Shown here piece by piece: positions 1 to 8,728 of a DNA stretch of 64,000 nt (the first letter of the stretch is position 1; the number at the start of each line of letters is the position of its first letter). The translations under genes were made by a program, and so were the position numbers. Location of the stretch: positions 1-64,000 of the forward strand of contig NZ_JAIYEP010000018.1 of assembly GCF_020515525.1 (NCBI RefSeq). Direction: 5' to 3'. The notes under the pieces were generated by a model, which saw only the letters and a list, made by a program, of their open reading frames with translations, was not told the origin of the DNA and did no database searches. Origin of the DNA: Rhodococcus yananensis (GTDB lineage Bacteria; Actinomycetota; Actinomycetes; Mycobacteriales; Mycobacteriaceae).

Positions 1-243
1 GATCTGGATGCGTAAGACACACCCATGATCAATCCCTGTCCCCATGCCCGCTCAACCCGCCCCCGAACACACCGAAACCCCAGGTCATGGCACCGCTAGT
101 CAACAACTACGGGGCCCTGGCGGGCCCCCCACGGCCTCGGGCGCGCGGCCAGGTAGAGATGAGTGGCTGGTGACGGCCGTGATTGTCGAGAGTTGGTGGT
201 CAGCGGCTACGGTGACAGGGTGTATTTCACGAATGGAGAATCG

Positions 244-1629
244 GTGATCGATCAGCGTCCACTGACTGGCTGGGGACGCACCGCACCGACTGTCGCGCAA
301 GTACTTTCCACCCCCGACCTCGACACGGTCGCCATGGCTGTCCGTAAGGCAGGGCCACGTGGTGTTATCGCCCGAGGGCTGGGGCGCAGCTACGGGGACC
401 CAGCGCAGAACAGTGGCGGGCTTGTTGTCGACATGACCATGTTCAGCCGCATTCATTCGATCGACCCGGACAGCGGCATAGTCGATGTCGAGGCGGGCGT
501 CAGCTTGGACGCGCTGATGCGGGCTGCCCTGCCGTATGGTCTGTGGGTACCCGTGCTGCCGGGTACTCGGCAGGTGACCATCGGCGGCGCGATCGCTTCC
601 GATATTCATGGCAAGAACCATCATTCCCAGGGCAGTTTCGGCAACCACGTACTGTCGATGGACCTGTTGACCGCCGATGGCACTCTCCACACGATCAGGC
701 CTGACGAAGGTGACACGGAGCTGTTCTGGTCGACCGTAGGCGGTATGGGTCTGACCGGCATCGTCACACGTGCCCGAATCAAGATGAAGCGCACCGAAAC
801 CGCGTACTTCTTCGTCGACAGCGACCGAACCAACAGCCTCGATGAAACGATGGAGCTGCTAACCGGCGGCTCTGATGACGGCTATGAGTACTCAGTGGCA
901 GTGCCCGATACTATTAGCACCAACACGAAGCTCGGGCGCGCGGGGTTCAGTCGCGGCAACCTCGCCACAGTCGATCAATTGCCCGCCAAGCTCCGCAAGA
1001 ATCCCCTGTATTTCAATGCTCCACAACTGTTTACGGTTCCCGATGTCTTTCCTAATGGAATGGTAAACAATCTTACAACTCAGCTTGGCGGCGCGGTCAC
1101 CCACCGCACCTTCGCGAAGCACGGCCGAGGCCTGATCCAGAACATTACTCAATTCCTTCATCCCCTGGATCTGCTTGGGGAGTGGAACCGCGGCTATGGT
1201 CGCCGAGGTTTTCTTCAATATCAGTTTTCGATTCCGTACGGTGCCGAAGACCAACTGGCCGAGACTGTCCGAGCCATCGCCCACTCAGGACACCGATCGT
1301 TTCTCAACGTGTTCAAGCGTATGGGGCCAAGCAGCCGGGCTCCGCTATCATGGCCACACCCCGGATTCATGTTGAGCCTAGACTTCCCGGTGAAGGCAGG
1401 CCTGAACGAGTTCTGCGCCGAGCTCGATCGTCGAGTGCTGGACGCAGGAGGGCGCCTCTACTTCGCCAAGGATTCACGCACCACGCCGGAGATGATTCGA
1501 GTAATGTACCCGCGACTTGAGGAGTGGCGCAGGATACGTGACGCTGTTGACCCGGAACGGGTGTTTGTCTCGGACCAGGCCCGCCGTCTCCGACTTGTCG
1601 ATGACGAGCCGGGCCACTCCGGTAACTGA
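244..1629 (+). CDS. DprE1-like decaprenylphosphoryl-ribose 2'-oxidase (solitary copy)
   Basis: This FAD-dependent oxidase of the DprE1/aldonolactone-oxidase type should oxidise decaprenylphosphoryl-ribose on the way to cell-wall arabinan. The GTG at 244 is preceded by GGAG at 235-238 and gives 461 residues, the remembered length of M. tuberculosis DprE1; an in-frame GTG at 163 would add an unmatched tail. Near-identical blocks are visible: LTGWGRTAP at the N-terminus, RGLGRSYGD, the flavin segment with HGKNHH, FLQYQF, LNVFK and AKDSRTT near the C-terminus. The position of the benzothiazinone-reactive cysteine (Cys387 in M. tuberculosis) is Ser378 here, in FMLSLDF. No dprE2 or arabinosyltransferase gene is adjacent, and base composition is less GC-rich than downstream. 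It is probably a paralogue or transferred copy. Function is confident; whether it is the only copy cannot be seen. Confidence 0.9.
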   Translation: MIDQRPLTGWGRTAPTVAQVLSTPDLDTVAMAVRKAGPRGVIARGLGRSYGDPAQNSGGLVVDMTMFSRIHSIDPDSGIVDVEAGVSLDALMRAALPYGLWVPVLPGTRQVTIGGAIASDIHGKNHHSQGSFGNHVLSMDLLTADGTLHTIRPDEGDTELFWSTVGGMGLTGIVTRARIKMKRTETAYFFVDSDRTNSLDETMELLTGGSDDGYEYSVAVPDTISTNTKLGRAGFSRGNLATVDQLPAKLRKNPLYFNAPQLFTVPDVFPNGMVNNLTTQLGGAVTHRTFAKHGRGLIQNITQFLHPLDLLGEWNRGYGRRGFLQYQFSIPYGAEDQLAETVRAIAHSGHRSFLNVFKRMGPSSRAPLSWPHPGFMLSLDFPVKAGLNEFCAELDRRVLDAGGRLYFAKDSRTTPEMIRVMYPRLEEWRRIRDAVDPERVFVSDQARRLRLVDDEPGHSGN

Positions 1630-1673
1630 GAACTAACTACTCCGAGCGCATAGGCATCTATATGCCGCGGTGT

Positions 1674-1714
1674 GACCGGACTGCCCAGGTTTGCCAGCTT
1701 GGTGCAGTCCGGTC
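1674..1714 (+). terminator. Hairpin after the DprE1-like gene
   Basis: GACCGGACTGC (1674-1684) pairs with GCAGTCCGGTC (1704-1714), and a second short stem (CCAGG/CTTGG) can form inside. It lies 45 bases after the stop codon. The tail is pyrimidine-rich rather than a true T-run, so termination strength is uncertain. Confidence 0.5.
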
Positions 1715-2778
1715 TCCTTCTACCTAACCCTGGTAATAGCGCACCCTATGAGAACCGGCGTGCTCGCCGGCCCAATCGCCGACGCCGACAGCGTCCATGG
1801 CGCCTTCGGTGTCTGGCTTTCGCCCAGCACATCGTCGATATAGAATAGATATGATCCCCCAGGGTATGCGGGTCCTCGACGGCACCGAACCTGTGCAGAG
1901 ACTTACGCCTGCGTGTGTGGACGTGGGTTAGCCGGAGGGTGAAGTGCTCTGCCGGGTGAATAGTGACCACACGATTGCTCGAGTTTCTCCCAGAGGCATC
2001 GAGGTAATCGGCCCAGGTTTCTGCGGGACTCATGCCGCAGAGTGGCGGCCGTTCGGCGGGGATCATCCTCATTTTCGGTTGCAGCGCGGGTTGGCGGTCA
2101 ACTTCATGACGCACCTGTCGACGGCCGGGCAAATACACGCGAGGCCGAGGACATGAAGGAGGCCGGGCGCGCCAACAATCATCCTAGCTACAAAAGCAAC
2201 GCAAACCACCGCTCCCGCCGCTCTGAGGCGAAATACAGGTCAGGTCATATCGCCGCGGGACCCACACGCCGCCGCGACCGACCAACCCGAGCATGGGAAT
2301 GGACTCCGTCCACCGCCAAGCGCTCCTCGATGTCGGCCTGGATCCGGACGCCGCAGGTCCAGGTTGTCCAGCAGCGAATAGCGATCTGCTGGTCTGTTTT
2401 GGCATCTCACGCCGTTATGGCAGCACCGCGTTAATTCATAAGGTGGTCGCCGTGGATCGGGTTGAGAGTCCGACCTATCTGGGATCTTGTCGGTGGGATG
2501 ATCCACGGCAACTCACCCCAATCACGCCCGATCACGCCACACCGGCCTTTATCGCGACGTTTCTACGATATTTCTACGATTTGCTTGCGGATTGACACAG
2601 CAACTTTCGGAAATGTTCCGATAGTTTCAAGAGCGCCAGACGGTTATCTACCTGCATTGACGGTGAAAAGGCGGGAACGTCGAGAAATTTCGGGAACCTG
2701 CGAAAACGCTACGCCGATTTCATGACCAATCGAGTACACCGTGAGGTTTCGGCATCTCCCGGACTCAGCTGGCCTAGG
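1715..2778. other. 1.06-kb stretch with no credible gene
   Basis: All reading frames here give arginine-rich or patternless translations with no recognisable motif. Base composition changes along it, and about 2540-2720 is clearly AT-richer than the rest of the window. Small repeats are present: ATCACGCC twice (2521-2528, 2531-2538), TTTCTACGAT twice (2560-2569, 2571-2580), and a TCGGAA/TTCCGA palindrome at 2607-2621. It looks like decayed accessory DNA between the DprE1-like gene and the insertion-sequence remnant. Confidence 0.5.
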
Positions 2779-2824
2779 TGTACTGACCATCGACGTTGGT
2801 GACGGCGTGGCGAGGTGACAAAAC

Positions 2825-2886
2825 GAAGACCTCCGGGTGGAGTGCGAGCTGCCAAGCAAACACAGCCCCACCGAGCGGAGGTCTTC
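2825..2886 (+). promoter_or_regulatory. Hairpin sequestering the transposase ribosome-binding site
   Basis: GAAGACCTCC (2825-2834) is perfectly complementary to GGAGGTCTTC (2877-2886). The second arm contains the GGAGG Shine-Dalgarno sequence of the GTG start at 2887. In a transcript reading in from outside, the stem would hide the ribosome-binding site, a known way for insertion sequences to limit transposase expression. Confidence 0.6.
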
Positions 2887-3381
2887 GTGTCCCACCGTAA
2901 TGCGTCCTTGTCGGAGCTGGGCCGATTGCGGCTGGCTCGCTGTGTCGTCGAGGACCGGTGGCCGTTGCGGCGTGCCGCCGAACGATTCCAGGTATCGGCC
3001 ACGACCGCGAAACGATGGGCCGACCGCTACCGTGACCAGGGCGAAGCCGGGATGACCGACCGGTCCAGCCGACCACGTCGCAGCCCGAGCCGCACCCCGA
3101 CACGCACCGAACGCCGCATCATCAAGGTCCGGTTGCTACGCCGGTGGGACCAGCGCGGATCGCCTGCCTGCTGGGCTTGCATCCCTCCACGGTCCACCAG
3201 GTCCTGACCCGATACCGGCTCGCCTGGCTGCGCTGGCTGTACCGGGCCACCGCACGGGTCGTGCGCCGCCACGAACACGACCATCCCGGTGACCTGGTGC
3301 ACCTCGATGCGAAGAAACTCGGCAAGATCCCCGTAGGCGGCGGCTGGCGAATGCTGGGCCGCACCGTCGGTTACAGAAACT
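2887..3381 (+). pseudogene. IS481-family transposase, frameshifted and truncated
   Basis: From GTG 2887 the product has the usual N-terminal helix-turn-helix of IS481 transposases: LSELGRLRLARCVVE, then WPLRRAAERFQVS and AKRWADRYR. Near 3146-3148 the frame breaks. A run of three G stands where four would keep the frame, after which similarity continues in the next frame as GPARIACLLGL, STVHQVLTRYRL and the catalytic-domain start HPGDLVHLDAKKLGKIP. Similarity stops after LGRTVGYRN, so most of the DDE domain, including the later acidic residues, is gone. It cannot encode an active transposase. Confidence 0.8.
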
Positions 3382-3630
3382 CCCAGGCCGACAAGAGCAG
3401 TGGCGTACTGAACAGGCACAACAATCCGGTGCGGGGGCGCGAGTCCCAGGAGGACTTGGCCCCGACGCCAGCGATGGCGGCGCCCAGACCACGACCAGTA
3501 CGGCCCGAACAGGATGCCGACTGCTCACACATCGTCGGTCGCAGCGGATCGGAACCGCGACAAGGTGGTCCGCAGACGGCATCCGTCGAACACGCAGCCA
3601 AAACGGGGGGTTTACGGGGGGCCAGAACAG
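3382..3630. other. Unassigned DNA between IS remnant and tRNA-Ala terminator
   Basis: A reading frame continues through here from the broken transposase, but its product (rich in R, P, Q) has no recognisable motif. G-runs at 3605-3610 and 3615-3621 are notable. It probably represents remnants of inserted DNA on the 3' side of the tRNA gene. Confidence 0.35.
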
Positions 3631-3669
3631 AAAAATAGGTTAGGCCCGGTCGCTGACCGGGCCTAACCT
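3631..3669 (-). terminator. Rho-independent terminator of tRNA-Ala
   Basis: AGGTTAGGCCCGGTC (3637-3651) and its exact complement (3655-3669) form a 15-bp stem with a 3-base loop. On the minus strand it is followed by TATTTTT. It lies about 10 bases beyond the 3' end of the tRNA gene. Confidence 0.9.
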
Positions 3670-3679
3670 GCTACTTCTG

Positions 3680-3752
3680 TGGAGCTAAGGGGACTCGAAC
3701 CCCTGACCCCCACACTGCCAGTGTGGTGCGCTACCAGCTGCGCCATAGCCCC
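3680..3752 (-). tRNA. tRNA-Ala (GGC)
   Basis: On the minus strand the gene starts GGGGCTA and ends TAGCTCCA, closing the acceptor stem with discriminator A. The anticodon arm CCACACTGGCAGTGTGG displays GGC, and the T-arm contains GGTTCGAGTCC. It is 73 nt, with CCA not encoded. A plausible promoter lies upstream (TTGTTG, then TAACTT 18 bases on). The accessory-looking segment lies on the 3' side of this gene, the usual side for tRNA-targeted islands. Confidence 0.95.
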
Positions 3753-3853
3753 GTGTTCATTTTTCCCGTCACCGGGTGTCCTCCACGCTCGGGGCCGTGC
3801 CCCTCGCGCAGAAAGAAAGTTACACCATCGGCCTCCTGGCCAACAAATCGCCT

Positions 3854-3899
3854 GGTCATCGGCGGTGGCGTGCGAGAACACCGCCCGCCACCGCCGACC
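3854..3899 (-). terminator. Hairpin after the DsbA-like gene
   Basis: A GC-rich imperfect stem formed by GGTCATCGGCGGTGGCG (3854-3870) and CGCCACCGCCGACC (3886-3899) lies just past the stop codon of the DsbA-like gene. No strong T-tract follows. Confidence 0.45.
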
Positions 3900-3906
3900 A
3901 TGCGCA

Positions 3907-4656
3907 CTAGCCTGCGAGGTCGGTGACCCAGTTCTCGTTGCCGAAGGTATCGACGACGGTGCCGTCGTGGATCACGGCCGGGGTGCCCGTCGCACCGGTG
4001 GTGGCGAGCAGCTGACGACCGGCCTCCGCGGATACCGCGGCCTGCTCGACTCGGGTGCCGTCCGCGATGCAGGCCACCGTGTCGTCGGACGCTCCGGCAT
4101 CGCGGGCCATCTGCGCGAGGTCGTCGTTGCTGTGGTCGCTGCTTCCGCCCTCGGCCGGCTGGTTGTCGGGCGAGAGCAGGTCCGCGTGGAACCGGGAGAA
4201 GGCGATCGCGTCGCCGCTCTCGGCGACGCACTGCGACGCCGCGACCGCGCGCGTCGAGAAGTCACCGCTCGCCGAGAGCCGGTCGAGGAAGGCCAGCATG
4301 TGGTAGCGGACAGCGAGCGTGCCGCCGTCGATCGCCTCCGCGAGTTCCTGACCGTGCTTGTGTTCGAGTTCCGCGCAGTACGGGCACATGGGGTCCTCGA
4401 ACACGTCGATCGTCGTGGACGCCGACGGTAGCCCCACGAGGATCGTGCCGTCGTCGTCGAGGGTGACCTCCACCGCGGAATTGCTGACGGCCCCGTAGCC
4501 TTCGTTGCGCGCCTCCGTGCTCCGCGACTGCCACAGCACACCCCCGATGACGAGCACCGCGATGACCACCAACGCGATGCCGCCGAGGATGTAGGTGGAC
4601 TTGTTCGACGTCGGCTCCGGCGTGTACTTGACCGGTTTGATCTTCTTGGCGCTCAC
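3907..4656 (-). CDS. Membrane-anchored DsbA-like thiol-disulfide oxidoreductase
   Basis: The 249-residue product has a short basic cytoplasmic tail, one transmembrane helix (about residues 22-42) and an extracytoplasmic DsbA/thioredoxin-fold domain. The redox motif CPYC is at 91-94, after FEDPM, and the cis-proline loop TGTPAV lies near the C-terminus. It should catalyse disulfide formation or isomerisation in exported proteins. A MauE/DoxX-type membrane protein follows 61 bp upstream on the same strand, a pairing that suggests a partner for recycling its thiols. The reading starts at a GTG. Substrates are unknown. Confidence 0.9.
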   Translation of the reverse strand: MSAKKIKPVKYTPEPTSNKSTYILGGIALVVIAVLVIGGVLWQSRSTEARNEGYGAVSNSAVEVTLDDDGTILVGLPSASTTIDVFEDPMCPYCAELEHKHGQELAEAIDGGTLAVRYHMLAFLDRLSASGDFSTRAVAASQCVAESGDAIAFSRFHADLLSPDNQPAEGGSSDHSNDDLAQMARDAGASDDTVACIADGTRVEQAAVSAEAGRQLLATTGATGTPAVIHDGTVVDTFGNENWVTDLAG

Positions 4657-4717
4657 GGGAGTTGTCCTCGTCTCGTCGTCTCTGGGGTGTTGTGGTGGAT
4701 TCGCACTCCGACCGGCT

Positions 4718-5209
4718 TCACTCTTGCACCGCGGGCTGAGCCGACCCTGAGAAGGTGGTCCGCGAACCGGGCCCGAGCGCCCACGGGGTGCGCGGGAACA
4801 CTGTCAGCCACACGCCGAGCGCGATGAACCCGACGTCGCGGGCGATCTCCCGGATGTAGTCGCCACTGTCGATGCCTTCGACGACGCCACCACCGCCGAA
4901 GCATCCGCAGTCGATCGACAGGCCTCGCGCCCACGCCGACACGATCGCAGCGATCAGCGCGAGAAGAAGGAGCACACTGGCGATCGCGGCGGGTCTCACC
5001 GCCAAACCGATCAGCAGCAACGCACCGAGAACGAGTTCGACCATCGGGAACACCGCGGCGAACGGGCGCACCAGGTCGGCGGGCACCAGCTGGTAGGCGC
5101 GGACCGCGACGACCGTCTGCGTCGGGTCGGTGAACTTGATCCATCCGGAGATCAGCCACACTGCGGCGAGACCGAGACGCGCCGCCAGGGAGACCATTCG
5201 TACCCACAC
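4718..5209 (-). CDS. MauE/DoxX family redox-associated membrane protein
   Basis: The 163-residue hydrophobic protein has about four transmembrane helices. The segment SGWIKFTDP after helix 1 is typical of DoxX/MauE proteins. A conserved Cys-Gly-Cys sits at 101-103 (in SIDCGCFGG), which in MauE-type proteins is linked to thiol redox chemistry. Together with the adjacent DsbA-like gene it probably forms an electron-transfer pair for extracytoplasmic disulfides (inference). The MFS gene upstream ends 22 bp from its start, so the three may be co-transcribed. Confidence 0.85.
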   Translation of the reverse strand: MWVRMVSLAARLGLAAVWLISGWIKFTDPTQTVVAVRAYQLVPADLVRPFAAVFPMVELVLGALLLIGLAVRPAAIASVLLLLALIAAIVSAWARGLSIDCGCFGGGGVVEGIDSGDYIREIARDVGFIALGVWLTVFPRTPWALGPGSRTTFSGSAQPAVQE

Positions 5210-5231
5210 CCCGGCGACAGTACCGACGTTC

Positions 5232-6479
5232 CTATCGGCGATCAGTAAAGTCCGTCACATCGGTGCCGGGCCGGGCGACCCGGACCCGGCCCGCGAGGAT
5301 CCACGGGATCGTCGCCACGAGCATGATCACACCGGTGACCGTGAACGCGGCCGCGTAGGAGAACTCGTCGGCGATCTTGCCCGCGGCGATCGGACCGACC
5401 ACCGCACCGATGTCGGAGGTCATCTGGAAGGCGGCGAGAACGGGGCCACCGCGGGCCTTGCTGCCGACGACATCGGCGACCGCGGCCTGCTGCGACGGAT
5501 TCGCGAGGCCGGATCCGAGGCCCGCGACGAACGACACCGCCAGGAACAACGGCAGATGATCGGTCAGCCCCATCGCGATGGTGCTCACCCCGCACACCAC
5601 GAGTCCGCCGATGACGAACGGGCGGCGGCCGTACCGGTCCGACCAGGCGCCGGACCGGATCAGGACCACCGCGTTGCCCAATGCAAATGCTGTCAGCGCA
5701 ACACCGGCGAATCCGTCGGGTTGCCGCAACGCCTCGACGATGAACAGCGGCACCATCGCCACGCGCACCCCGAACACCACCCATCCGTTGGCGAAGTTCG
5801 ATCCGAGGGCCGCCCGGTAGGCGGGCACCGCGAGGGCGTCGCGCAACCTCATCGGCGGTGCGTGGGTGCCGGCCTCCGGCTGGGCCAGGTGCGACGACCG
5901 CAGGCTCACACCGACCACGGCGGCCGCGACGAGCAACGCCACTGCGTAGATGATGAACGGGACACGCAGTCCGAGACCGACGAGTGCACCGCCGACGAGG
6001 GGCCCACCGATGTTGCCCAGCAGGAAACTGGTGGAGTAGAGCGCGGACACGCGACCGCGTGCGTCGGGCGGCGCGATGCGCACGAGCAGGCCGAGCGCGG
6101 AGACGGTGAACATCGTCGAACCGATGCCACCGAGACCGCGGAACACCAGCAGTTGCCAGTAGTTCGCCGCGAACGCGCACGCCCCGGTCGATACCGCGAC
6201 GATGAGCACCCCGGTGATGTAGACGGGCCGCTCCCCCAGTTTCTGCACGAGTGCACCGCTGGCAGGCGCGAACAGCAGCCGCATCGCGGCGAACGCGGAG
6301 ATGATCACGCTCGCGGCGGTGATCCCGACGTCGAAACTGCGCGCGAACTGCGGCAGTGCCGGTGCGACGAGACCGAATCCCAGCGCGATGACGAAGCTCG
6401 CGGCGACGAGAACCCAGATCTCCCGGGGCAGTGCCGACTCACGTGTACGCATGATGCGGGCAATGTTAGCCATGCGCAC
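5232..6479 (-). CDS. MFS transporter
   Basis: A 415-residue protein with twelve predicted hydrophobic segments and the major-facilitator loop motif DRYGRRPFVIGG between two helices in the second half. The SFLLGNIGGPLVGG stretch resembles the antiporter signature of drug-efflux members (DHA group). Substrate cannot be read from sequence. An ATG ten codons in (6452) is an alternative start. It sits 21 bp downstream of pgm on the same strand. Confidence 0.85.
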   Translation of the reverse strand: MRMANIARIMRTRESALPREIWVLVAASFVIALGFGLVAPALPQFARSFDVGITAASVIISAFAAMRLLFAPASGALVQKLGERPVYITGVLIVAVSTGACAFAANYWQLLVFRGLGGIGSTMFTVSALGLLVRIAPPDARGRVSALYSTSFLLGNIGGPLVGGALVGLGLRVPFIIYAVALLVAAAVVGVSLRSSHLAQPEAGTHAPPMRLRDALAVPAYRAALGSNFANGWVVFGVRVAMVPLFIVEALRQPDGFAGVALTAFALGNAVVLIRSGAWSDRYGRRPFVIGGLVVCGVSTIAMGLTDHLPLFLAVSFVAGLGSGLANPSQQAAVADVVGSKARGGPVLAAFQMTSDIGAVVGPIAAGKIADEFSYAAAFTVTGVIMLVATIPWILAGRVRVARPGTDVTDFTDRR

Positions 6480-6500
6480 GACCGGGGTCGCCGGTGGTCG

Positions 6501-8129
6501 TCAGCCGAGCACGGATGCCACCAGCTCTCGTGCCGCGTCCTGCACCCGGGCGAGATGGTCGTCACCGCGGAACGATTCGGCATAGATCTTGTAGACATCC
6601 TCGGTTCCCGACGGTCGCGCCGCGAACCACGCGTTCTCCGTCGTCACCTTCAACCCTCCGATGGCCGCGCCGTTGCCGGGTGCCGCGGTGAGCGTGGCGG
6701 TGATGGGTTCGCCCGCGAGTTCGGTCGCCGACACCCGGTCGGGTGAGAGCTCGGCGAGCACCGCCTTCTGCTCACGCGTCGCGGGAGCGTCGACCCGCGC
6801 GTACGACGGATCCCCGAACCGCGCGGTGAGGTCGCCGTACCGCTGGGACGGACTCTGCTCGGTCACCGCGGTGATCTCCGCGGCGAGCAGGGCCAGGACG
6901 ATGCCGTCCTTGTCGGTGGACCACACCGACCCGTCGCGGCGCAGGAACGATGCTCCGGCGCTCTCCTCCCCACCGAAACCGAGGCTGCCGTCGATCAGGC
7001 CAGGGACGAACCACTTGAATCCGACGGGCACCTCGAGCACGTCCCGGTCGAGGCCGGCAGCAACCCGGTCGATCATCGACGAACTCACCAGGGTCTTGCC
7101 GACCTTGCTCGACCGCGACCAGTGCGGGCGGTTCCGGAACAGGTAGTCGATCGCGACGGCGAGGTAGTGGTTGGGGTTGAGCACCCCCCCGTCGGGTGTC
7201 ACGATGCCGTGCCGGTCCGCGTCCGCATCGTTGCCGGTGGCGAGATCGAAGTCGCCGCGTGCACGGATCAGCGAGGCCATCGCATTCGGCGACGAGCAGT
7301 CCATCCGGATCCTGCCGTCGGTGTCGAGGGTCATGAACCGCCATGTCGCGTCGACCAGCGGGTTCACGACCGTCAGATCCAGGCGGTGCCGCTCCGCGAT
7401 CGCACCCCAGTAGTCGACGGAAGCACCGCCGAGCGGGTCGGCTCCGATCCGCAGCCCGGATCCGCGGATGGCGTCGAGGTCGACGATGTTCGGCAGGTCG
7501 TCGACGTAGGCCGCGAGGTAGTCGTACCGCCCTGCCTTCGCGATCGCCGTGGTGGCCGGTACCCGACGCACACCGTCGAGTGCCGAGGCCAGCAGTCGGT
7601 TCGCCCGGGCCGCGATCACCGTGGTCGCGTCGGTGCCCGCCGGTCCACCGTGCGGCGGGTTGTATTTGAATCCGCCGTCGCGCGGTGGATTGTGCGAGGG
7701 GGTCACGACGATGCCGTCGGCGCGCGCACCCGCCGCACGATTGTGATGCAGGATCGCGTGGCTCACCGCCGGCGTGGGGGTGAACCGGTCGCGGGCGTCC
7801 ACCACGACCTCGACCCCGTTGGCGACGAGCACCTCGAGTGCGGTGGTCCACGCGGGCTCGGACAACGCATGGGTGTCGCGGCCGAGGAACAGCGGCCCGG
7901 TGACACCTTGCGCCGCACGGTATTCGACGATGGCCTGGGTGGTCGCGAGGATGTGCGCCTCGTTGAACGCGCCGTCGAGGCTGGAACCGCGATGACCGGA
8001 CGTGCCGAACTCCACCTGCTGCAGCGAGTTCCGCGGGTCCGGCGCGACGGTGTAATACGCGGTCACCAGATGAGCGAGGTCCACGAGGTCCTCGGGTCGC
8101 GCCGGTTGCCCTGCTCGTTCGTGCGCCAT
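6501..8129 (-). CDS. pgm: Phosphoglucomutase (alpha-D-glucose phosphate-specific)
   Basis: It interconverts glucose 1-phosphate and glucose 6-phosphate, feeding glycogen, trehalose and cell-envelope sugar nucleotides. The 542-residue product has the N-terminal FGTSGHRG motif, the phosphoserine loop TPSHNPP (Ser145), the metal loop [10 protein letters not shown] and the C-terminal phosphate-binding [11 protein letters not shown] chose ATG 8129 because GAGGAG lies just upstream; the longer frame to 8210 enters the tmRNA terminator region and adds an unrelated basic tail. Length agrees with the family. Confidence 0.95.
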   Translation of the reverse strand: MAHERAGQPARPEDLVDLAHLVTAYYTVAPDPRNSLQQVEFGTSGHRGSSLDGAFNEAHILATTQAIVEYRAAQGVTGPLFLGRDTHALSEPAWTTALEVLVANGVEVVVDARDRFTPTPAVSHAILHHNRAAGARADGIVVTPSHNPPRDGGFKYNPPHGGPAGTDATTVIAARANRLLASALDGVRRVPATTAIAKAGRYDYLAAYVDDLPNIVDLDAIRGSGLRIGADPLGGASVDYWGAIAERHRLDLTVVNPLVDATWRFMTLDTDGRIRMDCSSPNAMASLIRARGDFDLATGNDADADRHGIVTPDGGVLNPNHYLAVAIDYLFRNRPHWSRSSKVGKTLVSSSMIDRVAAGLDRDVLEVPVGFKWFVPGLIDGSLGFGGEESAGASFLRRDGSVWSTDKDGIVLALLAAEITAVTEQSPSQRYGDLTARFGDPSYARVDAPATREQKAVLAELSPDRVSATELAGEPITATLTAAPGNGAAIGGLKVTTENAWFAARPSGTEDVYKIYAESFRGDDHLARVQDAARELVASVLG

Positions 8130-8211
8130 GGGTTCTCCTCGTCGCTCCGGTGTGGTGACCATTCTGCCTGCGCACGCGCACGGCACCCGCAGGCTCACGT
8201 GGACGGGCATG

Positions 8212-8247
8212 AAAAAGGCCCCCGACCTGGTGTCCAGATCGGGGGCC
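8212..8247 (-). terminator. tmRNA terminator
   Basis: GGCCCCCGACCTGG (8217-8230) pairs with CCAGATCGGGGGCC (8234-8247) with one mismatch, and on the minus strand TTTTT (8212-8216) follows. It lies directly beyond the tmRNA 3' end. Confidence 0.9.
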
Positions 8248-8253
8248 CGAGGG

Positions 8254-8622
8254 TGGAGCTGCCGGGAATCGAACCCGGGTCCTCCGCCGCCTCGCCAAGG
8301 CTTCTCCGTGTGCAGTTCGCTATGCCTCTACTCGGATCTCCCGGTCTCGCGAACCAGCCGAGATGACGATCCCAGTCGCTGTTGGATGTCCCGTACGACT
8401 CCGCGACCGAGCCGGACGGTGAAGCCCTCTAGCTGATGCCAGTACCCGATCCGAGGGCGAGATCGGACTGACAGACACGCTTCGCTACTTAGGCAGCGAG
8501 AGCGTAGTCGCGCTGATTGGTATCGGCGCTTAATTGGTTGCAGCGACGCTTACGGTGGTCTCTTGCCTGCACCGACACGCTTCCCTTGACTCAACGTACG
8601 CAGTCGAAACCGTTCAGCCCCG
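8254..8622 (-). ncRNA. ssrA: tmRNA (ssrA)
   Basis: Transfer-messenger RNA, about 369 nt, which releases stalled ribosomes and tags their nascent peptides for proteolysis. On the minus strand the 5' end GGGGCTGAACGGTTTCGACT pairs with the 3' end CAGCTCC plus discriminator A to form the alanyl-acceptor stem, and the T-arm GGGTTCGATTCCC is present. The tag reading frame (8489-8527) encodes ADTNQRDYALAA followed by TAA, of the mycobacterial ..QRDYALAA type. smpB lies about 1 kb away on the same strand. Confidence 0.97.
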
Positions 8623-8652
8623 TACGTACCCGCGACCATCGCAGGACTACCC

Positions 8653-8681
8653 ACTGTAACGTCACGGACCCCCATTGTCAT
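8653..8681 (-). promoter_or_regulatory. tmRNA promoter
   Basis: On the minus strand ATGACA (8676-8681) and TACAGT (8653-8658) are separated by 17 bp, close to a housekeeping-sigma promoter. Transcription would start about 25 bases before the mature tmRNA 5' end at 8622. Confidence 0.6.
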
Positions 8682-8728
8682 TCCCTTTACCGGCGCGTCG
8701 CGGTGACGCCGATCACCGAGGTTTTCGC

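Larger units (their letters stand above)
2779..3381 (+). mobile_element. IS481-family insertion sequence remnant
   Basis: The recognisable left part begins at about TGTACTGACC (2779), directly after CCTAGG (2773-2778). IS481 elements are known to prefer NCTAGN targets, so this looks like the left junction. The element contains a transposase gene that is frameshifted and then loses similarity near 3381. No matching right terminal repeat or second CCTAGG copy is seen before the tRNA gene, so the right end is missing. Confidence 0.7.

Noticed and set aside
1746..2595. Several 100-130 codon frames on both strands in the gap
   Set aside because: No motif, codon pattern or ribosome-binding site, and mutually overlapping. 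Treated as non-coding remnant DNA.
3590..3700. att-type duplication of the tRNA-Ala 3' end
   Set aside because: No second copy of the tRNA 3' sequence was found on the left side within the window.
5130..6746. 538-codon plus-strand frame over the MFS gene
   Set aside because: Arg/His/Asp-rich noise opposite a clear transporter.
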